A DNA stretch of 64,000 nt. It comes from Streptomyces sp. CG 926 (lineage in GTDB: Bacteria > Actinomycetota > Actinomycetes > Streptomycetales > Streptomycetaceae). The stretch lies in assembly GCF_003148825.1 (NCBI RefSeq), contig NZ_QGGZ01000008.1:186001-250000 (forward strand), read 5' to 3'. A program made the position numbers and the translations under genes. Position 1 is the first letter of the stretch; each line of letters starts with the position of its first letter. Under the pieces are notes generated by a model. That model was given only the letters and a program-made list of their open reading frames with translations, had not been told where the DNA came from and made no database searches. This document shows, piece by piece, positions 43,121 through 51,578 of the stretch.

Positions 43121-44103
43121 GAGGCCGCCCGGTAGTGGTGGTAGGTGTGGTGCCGCGCGAAGCCCAGCCCGTCGTACAGGGCCTGCGCCCCCGGATTGTC
43201 CGTCTCGACCTGCAGCCACGCCGCCGACGCGCCCTCCTCCAGCGCCCGTCGGGCCAGCGCGGCCATCACCGCCGTCGCCAGGCCCTCGCGCCGGTGCGCG
43301 GGGTCCACCGTCACCGCCGCGAAGCCGGCCCACCGCCCGTCCACCACGCAGCGCCCGATCGCCCGGCCCCCGGGCAGCGCCGCGAACCACACCGACGGGC
43401 CCTCCACCAGCATCCGCCGGGCCAGGTCCGGGTCGCTCACCTTCCCGTAGCGCCCGAGCCACTCCTCGTCAGGGACCCGGGTCAGGCGCACCGCATCGGC
43501 CGCGGGCGCGTCCACGTCGCCCACCGGGGCCAGCGCCCCGATCCGTACCTCGGCCGACACCTCCGACGTCCAGCCGCGCCGCTCCAGCTCCGCGCCGAGC
43601 ATCTCCTGGGTGCCGGCGGCCCCCGTGGCGACCTGTACGTAGGCCGGCAGCGACCGATCCGCGTACCAGGAGGTCACTCGCGCGAGTGCATCGTCCAGGG
43701 GTATCCCGGGGTCGCCGAGCGGCAGTACGGAATTGGCCCGCCGGGTGAATCCGGCGGCCGCCCGCAATGTCCAGTCGCCCAGCCGCTCGCTCTCCAGCGG
43801 CTGCCAGGCCCGCGCGGCGACCCGTGAGAGCTCCTCGAAGGAGGCAGCGGGACCCCGGCGCCGGGCCGGCGCCGCAGGCACGATCTTGCCCGCGACCAGC
43901 GAGGATTCCGAGATGCGGACGGATTGTCCGTCCTTCTTTGTGATCAGCAGCACACCTCGGTCCCAGGATGTGAGAACCCCGACCGTGTCCGTGAACTCGG
44001 GTGATCCGCTCACTACGGCCTCCACCCGTCGTACAGAGACTCGTTTACCCACGTCAGCCGGGGTGATACGGACCTCCAGCAGTCCACCGGCAGTGATTTC
44101 CAC
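43117..44103 (-). CDS. GNAT acetyltransferase with N-terminal SH3-like domain
   Basis: The first ~75 residues (LEVRITPADVGKRVSVRRVE, then GVLTSWDRGVLLIT) form a small beta-barrel of the kind found in Streptomyces acetyltransferases. After a linker the GNAT fold follows, with AAVTVDPAHRREGLATAVMA as the acetyl-CoA loop and NPGAQALYDGLGF as motif B. The 328-residue protein starts at GTG 44103. It is divergent from fdxA, whose promoter must lie in the 117-bp gap. The substrate is unknown. Confidence 0.85.
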   Translation of the reverse strand: MEITAGGLLEVRITPADVGKRVSVRRVEAVVSGSPEFTDTVGVLTSWDRGVLLITKKDGQSVRISESSLVAGKIVPAAPARRRGPAASFEELSRVAARAWQPLESERLGDWTLRAAAGFTRRANSVLPLGDPGIPLDDALARVTSWYADRSLPAYVQVATGAAGTQEMLGAELERRGWTSEVSAEVRIGALAPVGDVDAPAADAVRLTRVPDEEWLGRYGKVSDPDLARRMLVEGPSVWFAALPGGRAIGRCVVDGRWAGFAAVTVDPAHRREGLATAVMAALARRALEEGASAAWLQVETDNPGAQALYDGLGFARHHTYHHYRAAS

Positions 44104-44220
44104 AGCTCTGTCCGCCCCTCCTGTTCGGATCGTGCCCGGGAACGGAGATACTAGGTGCGGGCATCGACGACGCCGCGCTCCCGCGCGATATGGAAAGCCC
44201 TACCGAGGAGGAACGAGAGC

Positions 44221-44550
44221 GTGACCTACGTCATCGCGGAGCCTTGTGTCGACGTCAAGGACAAGGCATGCATCGAAGAGTGCCCCGTCGACTGCATCTA
44301 CGAGGGCCAGCGGTCCTTGTACATCCACCCGGACGAATGTGTCGACTGCGGCGCGTGTGAGCCGGTCTGCCCGGTCGAGGCCATCTTCTACGAGGACGAC
44401 ACCCCGGAGGAGTGGAAGGACTACTACAAGGCGAACGTCGAGTTCTTCGACGAGCTCGGTTCGCCCGGTGGTGCCTCCAAGCTGGGCCTGATCGAGCGCG
44501 ACCACCCCTTCGTCGCGGCGCTGCCCGCCGGTATCAACGGCGAGCACTGA
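44221..44550 (+). CDS. fdxA: 7Fe ferredoxin FdxA
   Basis: This 109-residue ferredoxin has CVDVKDKACIEECPVDC for the [3Fe-4S] cluster with one [4Fe-4S] ligand, and CVDCGACEPVCP for the [4Fe-4S] cluster, followed by the acidic C-terminal extension of the 7Fe type. It carries low-potential electrons, for example to cytochromes P450 or oxidoreductases. The GTG start at 44221 follows GAGGAACGAGAGC. TACTAG at about 44150 could be its -10 box. It lies upstream of dapC, as in mycobacteria, but a hairpin separates them. Confidence 0.95.
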   Translation: MTYVIAEPCVDVKDKACIEECPVDCIYEGQRSLYIHPDECVDCGACEPVCPVEAIFYEDDTPEEWKDYYKANVEFFDELGSPGGASKLGLIERDHPFVAALPAGINGEH

Positions 44551-44573
44551 CCTTTCCAGGCAGACGCGCCACC

Positions 44574-44607
44574 CGGTCCCGTACGGCCTCGTCGCCGCAC
44601 GGGACCG
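44574..44607 (+). terminator. Hairpin between fdxA and dapC
   Basis: A 9-bp stem (CGGTCCCGT / ACGGGACCG) encloses a small CGGC/GCCG stem, 24 nt after the fdxA stop. No T-tract is present. Confidence 0.7.
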
Positions 44608-44659
44608 AGGCGTTTACGGACCCGCTACCAGCCAGTACTCAGAGAGAGCAGAGACCATC

Positions 44660-45754
44660 GTGGCCGCAGTATCCGACCGTCTTCCCGCCTTCCCCTGGGA
44701 CAAGCTGGAGCCGTACAAGAAGACGGCGGCGGCCCACGCGGACGGCATCGTCGACCTGTCCGTCGGCACGCCCGTGGACCCGGTCCCGCAGCTGATCCGA
44801 CGCGCGCTGATCGAGGCCGCCGACTCCCCGGGGTACCCGACCGTGTGGGGCACCGTCGCCCTGCGCGACGCGATCACCGGCTGGGTGCGCGGCCGGCTCG
44901 GCGCGAGCACCGCCGAACACCGCAACGTCCTGCCGGTCGTCGGCTCCAAGGAGTTGGTGGCCTGGCTGCCGACCCAGCTGGGCCTGGGCGCCGGGGACAA
45001 GGTCGCCTACCCGCGGCTCGCCTACCCCACCTACGAGGTCGGCGCGCGGCTGTGCGGCGCCGAGGCCGTCGTGTACGACGACCCGACCGAGCTCGACCCG
45101 GCCGGTGTGAAGCTGCTGTGGCTCAACTCCCCGTCCAACCCCACCGGCAAGGTCCTCGCCAAGGAGGAGCTCGTCCGGATCGTGGCCTGGGCGCGCGAAC
45201 ACGGGATCCTGCTCTTCAGCGACGAGTGCTACCTGGAGCTGGGCTGGGAGGCCGAGCCGGTCTCCGTCCTCCACGACGACGTCTGCGGCGGCTCGTACGA
45301 GGGCATCGTCGCCGTCCACTCGCTGTCCAAGCGCTCCAACCTGGCGGGCTACCGGGCGGCCTTCGTCGCCGGTGACGCGGACGTGCTCGGCGAACTGCTG
45401 GAGATCCGCAAGCACGGCGGCATGATGACCCCCGCCCCGGTGCAGGCGGCCACGGTCGCGGCCCTCGGCGACGACGCCCACGTCGAGGAGCAGCGCGAGC
45501 GCTACGCGGCCCGCCGTGCGGCACTGCGCACCGCCCTGGAGGCGCACGGCTTCCGGGTCGAGCACAGCGAGGCGAGCCTGTACCTGTGGGTGACGCGTGA
45601 CGAGCCCTGCTGGGACACCGTCGCCCATCTCGCGGGCCTGGGCATCCTGGTCGCGCCGGGCGACTTCTACGGCGAGGCGGGCGCGCGGTTCGTGCGCGTC
45701 GCCTTCACCGCCACCGACGAGCGTGTCGAGGCGGCGGTCAAGCGCCTCGGCTGA
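44660..45754 (+). CDS. dapC: Succinyldiaminopimelate aminotransferase
   Basis: This 364-residue fold-type I PLP aminotransferase has the Schiff-base lysine in HSLSKRSNLAGYR, NSPSNPTGK and the C-terminal arginine region GARFVRVAF. It matches the actinobacterial DapC type, which converts N-succinyl-2-amino-6-ketopimelate to N-succinyl-LL-diaminopimelate for lysine and cell-wall synthesis. dapE, the next enzyme of the same branch, is 1.8 kb downstream, which supports the assignment. The GTG start follows GAGAGAGCAGAGACC. Confidence 0.9.
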   Translation: MAAVSDRLPAFPWDKLEPYKKTAAAHADGIVDLSVGTPVDPVPQLIRRALIEAADSPGYPTVWGTVALRDAITGWVRGRLGASTAEHRNVLPVVGSKELVAWLPTQLGLGAGDKVAYPRLAYPTYEVGARLCGAEAVVYDDPTELDPAGVKLLWLNSPSNPTGKVLAKEELVRIVAWAREHGILLFSDECYLELGWEAEPVSVLHDDVCGGSYEGIVAVHSLSKRSNLAGYRAAFVAGDADVLGELLEIRKHGGMMTPAPVQAATVAALGDDAHVEEQRERYAARRAALRTALEAHGFRVEHSEASLYLWVTRDEPCWDTVAHLAGLGILVAPGDFYGEAGARFVRVAFTATDERVEAAVKRLG

Positions 45755-45773
45755 CGGGTACGGCGGACATGCC

Positions 45774-45809
45774 CGAGGGGGCCGGGAGTTCGTGCTCCCG
45801 GCCCCCTCG
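45774..45809. terminator. Bidirectional hairpin terminator
   Basis: A perfect 15-bp stem (CGAGGGGGCCGGGAG / CTCCCGGCCCCCTCG) with a 6-nt loop sits between the convergent dapC and small secreted-protein genes. Confidence 0.9.
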
Positions 45810-45824
45810 GTGGTTCCTACGGTG

Positions 45825-46190
45825 TCAGCCGCCGAGCGGCAGGCCACCGGTCAGGCCACCCGGCAGGCCCCCGGTCAGACCGCCCGGCAGGGCGCCGGAC
45901 GTCGGCAGCGAGGACGTCGGCAGCTCCTGCGTGGCGGGGAGCCCGCCGAGCAGGCCCTGCGCGGTACCGGCCACGTCGGCGGCGGGCGCCGGCAGGGTCT
46001 TGGTGGCGCTGCCGACGGCGTCCGTGGCCGCGTCCGCCGTCGCGGCGTCGGGGGCGGTGAGCCCGCCCAGCTGCGGCACGGACTCCAGACCGGCGGCGCT
46101 GGCCGCACCGGCCGCACCGACCACGGGCGCTGCCCCGGCTGCGAGGAGCAGCGCGGCACGGGCGATCCGACGGGTCAGGGGGAGAGACAT
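45825..46190 (-). CDS. Small secreted Ala/Gly/Leu-rich protein
   Basis: This 121-residue protein has an N-terminal signal peptide (LTRRIARAALLLAAGAAPVV, AASA cleavage region). The mature part is low-complexity and mildly hydrophobic, and ends with imperfect GGLTGGLP repeats. There are no cysteines or catalytic motifs. The ATG at 46190 has TAGGAG 5 nt upstream. Similar short secreted proteins are common in Streptomyces; a surface or hydrophobic-coat role is possible but unsupported. It is monocistronic with a 297-bp upstream region in which I see no other gene, only GGGGAGC tandem repeats near 46456-46485. Confidence 0.75.
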   Translation of the reverse strand: MSLPLTRRIARAALLLAAGAAPVVGAAGAASAAGLESVPQLGGLTAPDAATADAATDAVGSATKTLPAPAADVAGTAQGLLGGLPATQELPTSSLPTSGALPGGLTGGLPGGLTGGLPLGG

Positions 46191-46487
46191 GTTGCTCCTA
46201 AGCGGTAGCGGCTGAGTACGCCATGACTAACCGCTCCCGGGGCGGGTGGAGTTGCGGTGCCGGTGGGTAAAGGATCGGTAACGGATCGTTTAATCGGCTT
46301 CCGCGACAAGCGCATCGGAGGGGCGCCGACCAGGGCTTCCGTACCGATCCGGGATCCGTGGCCCGCTACACGGATCCCCCCGCAGGAGTGATCACTCGTA
46401 CGTCAGCCCGGGCGCCCCCGGCGCGTGCCCCGGCCCGCCGCGAGGTCGGCGGGGGAGAGGGGAGCGGGGAGCGGGGAGCGGGCGAGA

Positions 46488-47489
46488 TCAGCGGGCCATG
46501 AAGATCCGGACCTCGCCCGGCCCCGCGTAGTGGGTGTCCTTGGCGGCTTCCTTCGTCCCCGCGCCGCCCCTGTCCTGCCACCGCCCCCGGTCCTTGCCCG
46601 CGACCCAGCCGTGCCGGCCGTAGGACACCCGGGAGATGCCCATCGCCTTCGCGTTGGCCACCGCCCAATGAGCCATCGCCCGGCTGCGGCGCGTCGCCTC
46701 CTCGCCACCGTTCTTCTTCTCCACCAGCGTGACCTCGGGCTCCGGGGCGACCTGCCCGCCGCCGGTGCTCCCGCTGGTGTTCCCGCCGGTGTTCGCGACG
46801 GCCTGGCCGGCCCGCGCGGACATGGTGTGCATCCCGTCCTTGCCGAAGATCCGGATCAGGTCGGCCTGCACCCGCTGCGGGTCGCCCGGCCCGGCGGGGG
46901 CCGGACCGCCGCAGTTGAGCGTGCCGCCGCCGGCGAACGCCGCCGTCAGCACCGTCGCGTCGGGCTCGTGCTTCGCGTACGCCTGCGGGAACCCGCTGCG
47001 CTGCACCTTCTGCGCGGCCACCGTCAGCGGCAGCCGTGAGTACCCCGGTACATCGACGAGGTGGTCGTAGAAGATCCCGGCCGAGTACACCGGGTCCGTG
47101 ATCTGCTCAGGCGTGCCCCAGCCCATCGACGGCCGCTGTTGGAAGAGGCCGAGGGAGTCGCGGTCGCCGTGGTCGAGATTGCGCAGCGCGGACTCCTGCA
47201 TGGCGGTCGCCAGCGCGATGGTCACCGCCCGGTCCGGCAACCCCTTGGCGATGCCGACCGCGGCTATCGTCGCCGCGTTCGCCGCCTGCTCCGGGGACAT
47301 CTCGTACGTCGCGGAGGTCTCGTCCGCCCCGATCGGATCCGCGCCGGCCACGCAGAACGGCGCACCGCCGCCGCCGTTCGAATCGCGCTGCACGGCGAAA
47401 TACCCGATCACCGCGAGGAGAACGAGCAGGCCGACGACCGCCCGGAGCAGCCGGCGGCGACGAGGACGGGGATCACGGGTCTCGGACAC
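46488..47489 (-). CDS. Membrane-anchored lysozyme-like (SLT-type) protein
   Basis: This 333-residue protein starts with an Arg-rich tail and one transmembrane helix (LLRAVVGLLVLLAVIGYF). The extracellular part contains ATAMQESALRNLDHGDRDSL and GLFQQRPSMGWGTPEQI, resembling the Glu-containing active site of lytic transglycosylase/lysozyme-like folds. A Gly/Ser linker leads to a C-terminal region containing MGISRVSYGRHGWVAG. Streptomyces homologues are often mislabelled as heavy-metal transporters. I start at GTG 47489; GTG 47525 is an alternative. It is divergent from dapE and may act in cell-wall turnover. Confidence 0.75.
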   Translation of the reverse strand: MSETRDPRPRRRRLLRAVVGLLVLLAVIGYFAVQRDSNGGGGAPFCVAGADPIGADETSATYEMSPEQAANAATIAAVGIAKGLPDRAVTIALATAMQESALRNLDHGDRDSLGLFQQRPSMGWGTPEQITDPVYSAGIFYDHLVDVPGYSRLPLTVAAQKVQRSGFPQAYAKHEPDATVLTAAFAGGGTLNCGGPAPAGPGDPQRVQADLIRIFGKDGMHTMSARAGQAVANTGGNTSGSTGGGQVAPEPEVTLVEKKNGGEEATRRSRAMAHWAVANAKAMGISRVSYGRHGWVAGKDRGRWQDRGGAGTKEAAKDTHYAGPGEVRIFMAR

Positions 47490-47562
47490 GCGGCCCACCG
47501 TACTTGAGGCATATGACGCGTCCACCGGCCGGACGTAGGAGGCTTCGCCGCACCCCGGGCAT

Positions 47563-47568
47563 TAGGGT
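47563..47568 (+). promoter_or_regulatory. Putative -10 box (TAGGGT) of leaderless dapE
   Basis: TAGGGT ends 7 nt before the dapE ATG and no ribosome site is present, so the transcript is probably leaderless. Confidence 0.5.
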
Positions 47569-47575
47569 CAGCTCC

Positions 47576-48655
47576 ATGTCCGAATCCGAGCTGGACCTCA
47601 CCCTGGACGCCGCCGAGCTGACCGCCCGGCTCGTCGACATTCCGTCCGTGAGCGGCGACGAGAAGGTACTCGCCGACCTCGTGGAACACGCGTTGCGCGG
47701 TCTCGCGCACCTCACCGTGGACCGCTTCGGCAACAACGTCGTCGCCCGTACCCACCTCGGCCGCGCCGAGCGCGTCGTACTCGCCGGCCACCTCGACACC
47801 GTGCCGATCGCCGACAACGTCCCCTCCCGCCTCGACGAGAACGACGTGCTGTGGGGCTGCGGCACCACCGACATGAAGTCCGGCGTCGCCGTGCAGCTGC
47901 GCATCGCCGCGACCGTGCCCGAGCCGAACCGGGACCTCACCTTCGTCTTCTACGACCAGGAGGAGGTCGCCGCCGACCTCAACGGCCTCGGCAAGGTGGC
48001 GGCCGCCCACCCCGACTGGCTGACGGGCGACTTCGCGGTCCTGCTGGAACCCTCGAACGCCGAGGTCGAGGGCGGCTGCCAGGGCACCCTGCGCGTCCTG
48101 CTCCGCACCACCGGCGAACGCGCCCACTCCGCGCGCAGCTGGATGGGCTCCAACGCCATCCACTCGGCGGGCCCGATCCTCGCCCGCCTCGCGGCCTACG
48201 AGCCCCGCAGGCCGGTCATCGACGGCCTGGAGTACCACGAGGGCCTCAACGCGGTCCGCGTCGAGGGCGGCGTCGCCAACAACGTCATCCCCGACGCGTG
48301 CACGGTGACCGTCAACTTCCGCTACGCCCCGGACCGCACCGAGGCCGAGGCACTGGCCCACGTACGGGAGGTGTTCGCGGACTGCGACATCGCCGAGATC
48401 GTGGTCGACGACTCCTCGCCCGGCGCCCTCCCCGGCCTCTCCCACCCGGCCGCCCGGGCCTTCATGGAGGCGGTCGGCGGTCGCGCCATGCCCAAGTTCG
48501 GCTGGACGGACGTCTCGCGCTTCAGCGCCCTCGGGGTCCCCGCGGTCAACTACGGCCCGGGCGACGCCCTGCTGGCGCACAAGGTCGACGAACGCGTCGA
48601 GACGAAGGCGATCCTCCACTGCGAGGAACGACTCCGCGCCTGGCTGACCTCCTGA
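47576..48655 (+). CDS. dapE: Succinyl-diaminopimelate desuccinylase
   Basis: This 359-residue M20-family zinc hydrolase has GHLDTVP (first metal ligands), GCGTTDMKSG and YDQEEVAA with the catalytic and metal-binding acids, and GWTDVSRFS, a DapE-type C-terminal motif. It releases succinate from N-succinyl-LL-diaminopimelate. The ATG at 47576 begins MSESELDLTLDAAELTARLV, the usual N-terminus. It is followed, as in M. tuberculosis, by a LOG-family gene. Confidence 0.94.
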   Translation: MSESELDLTLDAAELTARLVDIPSVSGDEKVLADLVEHALRGLAHLTVDRFGNNVVARTHLGRAERVVLAGHLDTVPIADNVPSRLDENDVLWGCGTTDMKSGVAVQLRIAATVPEPNRDLTFVFYDQEEVAADLNGLGKVAAAHPDWLTGDFAVLLEPSNAEVEGGCQGTLRVLLRTTGERAHSARSWMGSNAIHSAGPILARLAAYEPRRPVIDGLEYHEGLNAVRVEGGVANNVIPDACTVTVNFRYAPDRTEAEALAHVREVFADCDIAEIVVDDSSPGALPGLSHPAARAFMEAVGGRAMPKFGWTDVSRFSALGVPAVNYGPGDALLAHKVDERVETKAILHCEERLRAWLTS

Positions 48656-48719
48656 ATTCCGCTTCTCGTCACCTTTGTGCGCCTACCCTGATCCAACGAT
48701 CAGCAGGAGGGAGCACAGC

Positions 48720-49487
48720 ATGGGCAACCACGGCAGTCCCGAGGGTTCCGCTCGTCGTCGGCCCGAGGAGCAGCAGCTCGGGCCGGTGCTGAGGAGGCGG
48801 AGCCAGGTGCAGGCGGGCAGTACGACGGACCAGCGGCTGCTGGATTCGGCGGGGCCCTCCGAGTGGGTGCACACCGATCCCTGGCGGGTCCTGCGCATCC
48901 AGTCGGAGTTCATCGAGGGCTTCGGCACGCTGGCCGAGCTGCCGCCCGCGATCAGCGTGTTCGGATCGGCCCGTACGCCGGAGGGCTCGCCCGAGTACGA
49001 CGCGGGCGTGCGGATCGGCGGCGCGCTGGTCGACGCCGGCTTCGCGGTGATCACCGGCGGCGGTCCGGGGGCGATGGAGGCGGCCAACAAGGGCGCCCGC
49101 GAGGCGAACGGCGTCTCGGTCGGCCTCGGCATCGAGCTCCCCTTCGAGCAGGGGCTCAACCAGCACGTCGATCTCGGCCTGAACTTCCGGTACTTCTTCG
49201 TCCGCAAGACGATGTTCGTGAAGTACAGCCAGGGCTTCGTCGTCCTGCCGGGCGGCCTGGGCACCCTGGACGAGCTGTTCGAGGCGCTGACCCTGGTCCA
49301 GACCCAGAAGATCACCCGCTTCCCGATCGTGCTCTTCGGAACGGAGTACTGGAGCGGCCTGATCGACTGGCTGCGGAACACGGTGATCGCCCAGGGCAAG
49401 GCTTCGGAGAAGGACCTCTACCTCTTCCACGTCACGGACGACGTGGACGAGGCGATCGCACTGGTGACGAAGGAAGTCGGTAAGTAG
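48720..49487 (+). CDS. LOG-family (TIGR00730) Rossmann-fold protein
   Basis: This 255-residue protein has the LOG motifs GGGPGAMEAANKGA and PGGLGTLDELFE, which bind the nucleotide phosphate in cytokinin-riboside 5'-monophosphate phosphoribohydrolases. It has an ~60-residue polar N-terminal extension. LOG proteins cleave nucleoside monophosphates at the base-ribose bond; in bacteria the physiological substrate is often unknown. The ATG follows AGGAGGG. It lies 64 bp after dapE on the same strand. Confidence 0.9.
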   Translation: MGNHGSPEGSARRRPEEQQLGPVLRRRSQVQAGSTTDQRLLDSAGPSEWVHTDPWRVLRIQSEFIEGFGTLAELPPAISVFGSARTPEGSPEYDAGVRIGGALVDAGFAVITGGGPGAMEAANKGAREANGVSVGLGIELPFEQGLNQHVDLGLNFRYFFVRKTMFVKYSQGFVVLPGGLGTLDELFEALTLVQTQKITRFPIVLFGTEYWSGLIDWLRNTVIAQGKASEKDLYLFHVTDDVDEAIALVTKEVGK

Positions 49488-49540
49488 GACGGGCTGCGCG
49501 AGACCCCGGCGGACGACCGCCGGGGGCCCGCGTGACCTCC

Positions 49541-49594
49541 GTCAGGCCAGGCCGCGGCGGGCGACGGCCGGGGGCCCTGGACGGAGCGGACCAT
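49541..49594 (-). pseudogene. Decayed duplicate of the folP 3' end
   Basis: Positions 49541-49574 repeat the last 34 bp or so of the folP gene (from its stop at 49683) exactly. After a gap of about 8 bp the match continues to 49594 with a few mismatches. The fragment lies ~90 bp beyond the folP stop in the same orientation and encodes nothing complete. Confidence 0.7.
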
Positions 49595-49682
49595 GGCTCC
49601 TTCTTGACGCCGCTCTCGCGCGGTTCGGCGCCGGGGCGCCTCACCGGCTTCGGGCGGCTGCGCCGGCCTCCGGCCGTCGGGG

Positions 49683-50543
49683 TCAGGCCAGGCCGCGGCG
49701 GGCGACGGCCGGGGGGCGGTGGCCCTGGATGGACCGCACCATGTCCAGGATCTGCCGGGTCTCCGCCACCTCGTGGACGCGGTAGACCTGCGCGCCCAGC
49801 CACGCCGAGACGGCCGTCGTGGCCAAGGTGCCCAACAGGCGTTCCTTGACGGGCTTGTCGAGGGTCTCGCCGACGAAGTCCTTGTTGGACAGGGAGACCA
49901 GCACCGGCCAGCCCGTCGCCGTCATCTCACCCAGCCGGCGCGTGGCCTCCAGCGAGTGCCGGGTGTTCTTCCCGAAGTCGTGTCCGGGGTCGATCATGAT
50001 CGCGTCCCGGCGGACGCCGAGCGCGGCGGCGCGTTCGGCGAGGCCGAGCGTGACGCGCAGGACGTCCTCCATGATGTCGTCGTACGCGATCCGGTGCGGC
50101 CGGGTGCGCGGTTCCACACCGCCCGCGTGGGTGCAGACCAGGCCCGCGCCGTAGCGCGCGGCGACCTCCGCCAGCTTGGGGTCCACCCCGCCCCAGGCGT
50201 CGTTGAGGACGTCGGCCCCGGCCTCGCACACCGCCTCGCCGACCTCGTGCCGCCAGGTGTCCACACTGATGACCACGTCCGGGTGGCGGCGCCGGACCTC
50301 GGCCACGAAATCGACCGTGCGGCGAGCCTCCTCGGCCGCGTCCACGTGCTCGCCCGGCCCCGCCTTCACGCCGCCGATGTCGATGATCGCGGCGCCCTCG
50401 GCGATCGCGTGCTCGACCCGGTCCAGCGCCGGCTCGTCGCGGAACGTCGCGCCCTGGTCGTAGAAGGAGTCCGGCGTCCGGTTCACGATGGCCATGATCA
50501 CCGGCTCGTGGGTGTCGAACTCGCGCCTGCCCAGTCGCAGCAT
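49683..50543 (-). CDS. FolP2-like dihydropteroate synthase paralogue
   Basis: The 286-residue protein has the DHPS fold motifs NRTPDSFYDQG, AAIIDIGG, SVDTWRHEV, MIDPGHDFGKN and the final YRVHEVAET. The second substrate loop is not canonical: IDIGG is followed by VKAGPG instead of ESTRPG, and the SRKSFIG-type motif reads SNKDFVG. These changes remove residues used for pterin and p-aminobenzoate-phosphate binding in true DHPS. Genomic context (dapE, LOG, this gene, DivIVA-like, tag) equals that of mycobacterial folP2 rather than folP1. I therefore infer an enzyme without classical folate activity. The ATG at 50543 follows AGGAAAGAG. Confidence 0.85.
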   Translation of the reverse strand: MLRLGRREFDTHEPVIMAIVNRTPDSFYDQGATFRDEPALDRVEHAIAEGAAIIDIGGVKAGPGEHVDAAEEARRTVDFVAEVRRRHPDVVISVDTWRHEVGEAVCEAGADVLNDAWGGVDPKLAEVAARYGAGLVCTHAGGVEPRTRPHRIAYDDIMEDVLRVTLGLAERAAALGVRRDAIMIDPGHDFGKNTRHSLEATRRLGEMTATGWPVLVSLSNKDFVGETLDKPVKERLLGTLATTAVSAWLGAQVYRVHEVAETRQILDMVRSIQGHRPPAVARRGLA

Positions 50544-50625
50544 TCTGCTCTTTCCTCCTTCGGCGGCCCTTGCGCCTCGCCAGCGACCTTAACCTGGTGG
50601 CCGGAGTCTCTCAGGGGAGTTGATC

Positions 50626-50973
50626 GTGTTCTTCTTCTTGATGATCGCGCTGGTCGTGGTCGTGGCAGCGGTCACCCTGGCGGTGATCGGCGGCGGCTCG
50701 GAGGCCGTCCTGCCGGAAGCGGAGCCGGACCGGGTCGCGGACGGGCTGCCGGAGACCCGGCCCGTCGTACGGGCCGACATCGACGCGCTGCGCCTGCCGG
50801 TCGCCCCGCGCGGGTACCGGATGGCCGAGGTGGACGACGTGCTGGAGCGGCTCGCGGCCGAACTGGCCGAGCGGGACGCGCGCATCGCCCAACTGACGGC
50901 CGCGGCGGCGCCCGCCGCAGCTCCGTCGGACGCGCCCGGGCACGTCGACCTGAGCAAGGGCGGTGAGCGGTGA
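50626..50973 (+). CDS. Membrane-anchored DivIVA-domain protein
   Basis: This 115-residue protein begins with one transmembrane helix (VFFFLMIALVVVVAAVTLAV). LRLPVAPRGYRMAEVDDVLE resembles the short DivIVA N-terminal motif that recognises membranes, and is followed by a coiled-coil segment (LERLAAELAERDARIAQLTA). GTG 50626 is preceded by GGGGAG six nucleotides upstream; a TTG at 50620 also lies in frame. It overlaps tag by 4 nt. A role in polar or septal organisation is inferred from the domain only. Confidence 0.8.
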   Translation: MFFFLMIALVVVVAAVTLAVIGGGSEAVLPEAEPDRVADGLPETRPVVRADIDALRLPVAPRGYRMAEVDDVLERLAAELAERDARIAQLTAAAAPAAAPSDAPGHVDLSKGGER

Positions 50974-51548
50974 GCGGCTCGGTGGCGGGCGCGGACGGGC
51001 TGCTGCGCTGCCCGTGGGGGCTGTCCACACCGGACTACGTCGTCTACCACGACACCGAGTGGGGCCGTCCGGTGCACGGGGACGACGCCCTCTACGAACG
51101 GCTGTGCCTGGAGGCGTTCCAGTCGGGGCTGTCCTGGATCACGATCCTGCGGCGCCGCGAGGGGTTCCGTAAGGCCTTCGCCGAGTTCTCGATCGCGGCG
51201 GTCGCGGAGTTCGACGACCGGGACGCCGAGCGGTTGCTGACCGACGAGGGGATCATCCGCAACCGGGCCAAGATCGAGGCGACCCTGGCCAACGCGAAGG
51301 TCCTCGCCGGGTGGGAGCCGGGCGAGTTGGACACCCTGATCTGGTCCCACGTCCCGGAGGAGCCGGGGCCGGCCCCGCTGACGGTCACCGAGGTCCCGGC
51401 GGTCACGCCGGAGTCCACGGCCCTCGCCAAGGCCCTGAAGAAGGCCGGCATCCGCTTCGTCGGCCCCACGACGGCCTACGCCCTGATGCAGGCCTGCGGG
51501 CTGGTCAACGACCACCTCGTCGACTGCGTCTCCCGCGACCCGGCCTGA
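50970..51548 (+). CDS. tag: DNA-3-methyladenine glycosylase I
   Basis: This 192-residue protein matches the Tag family: CPWG and YHDTEWGRPVHGDD at the N-terminus, FQSGLSWITILRRREGFRKA, and GPTTAYALMQACGLVNDHLV near the end with Cys/His residues of the structural zinc site. It excises 3-methyladenine from alkylated DNA. The GTG start overlaps the stop of the DivIVA-domain gene, so the two are translationally coupled, as in the mycobacterial Rv1209-Rv1210 pair. Confidence 0.93.
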   Translation: MSGSVAGADGLLRCPWGLSTPDYVVYHDTEWGRPVHGDDALYERLCLEAFQSGLSWITILRRREGFRKAFAEFSIAAVAEFDDRDAERLLTDEGIIRNRAKIEATLANAKVLAGWEPGELDTLIWSHVPEEPGPAPLTVTEVPAVTPESTALAKALKKAGIRFVGPTTAYALMQACGLVNDHLVDCVSRDPA

Positions 51549-51578
51549 GACGGGCCGGGCCGGGCCGCGGGACCTGGC

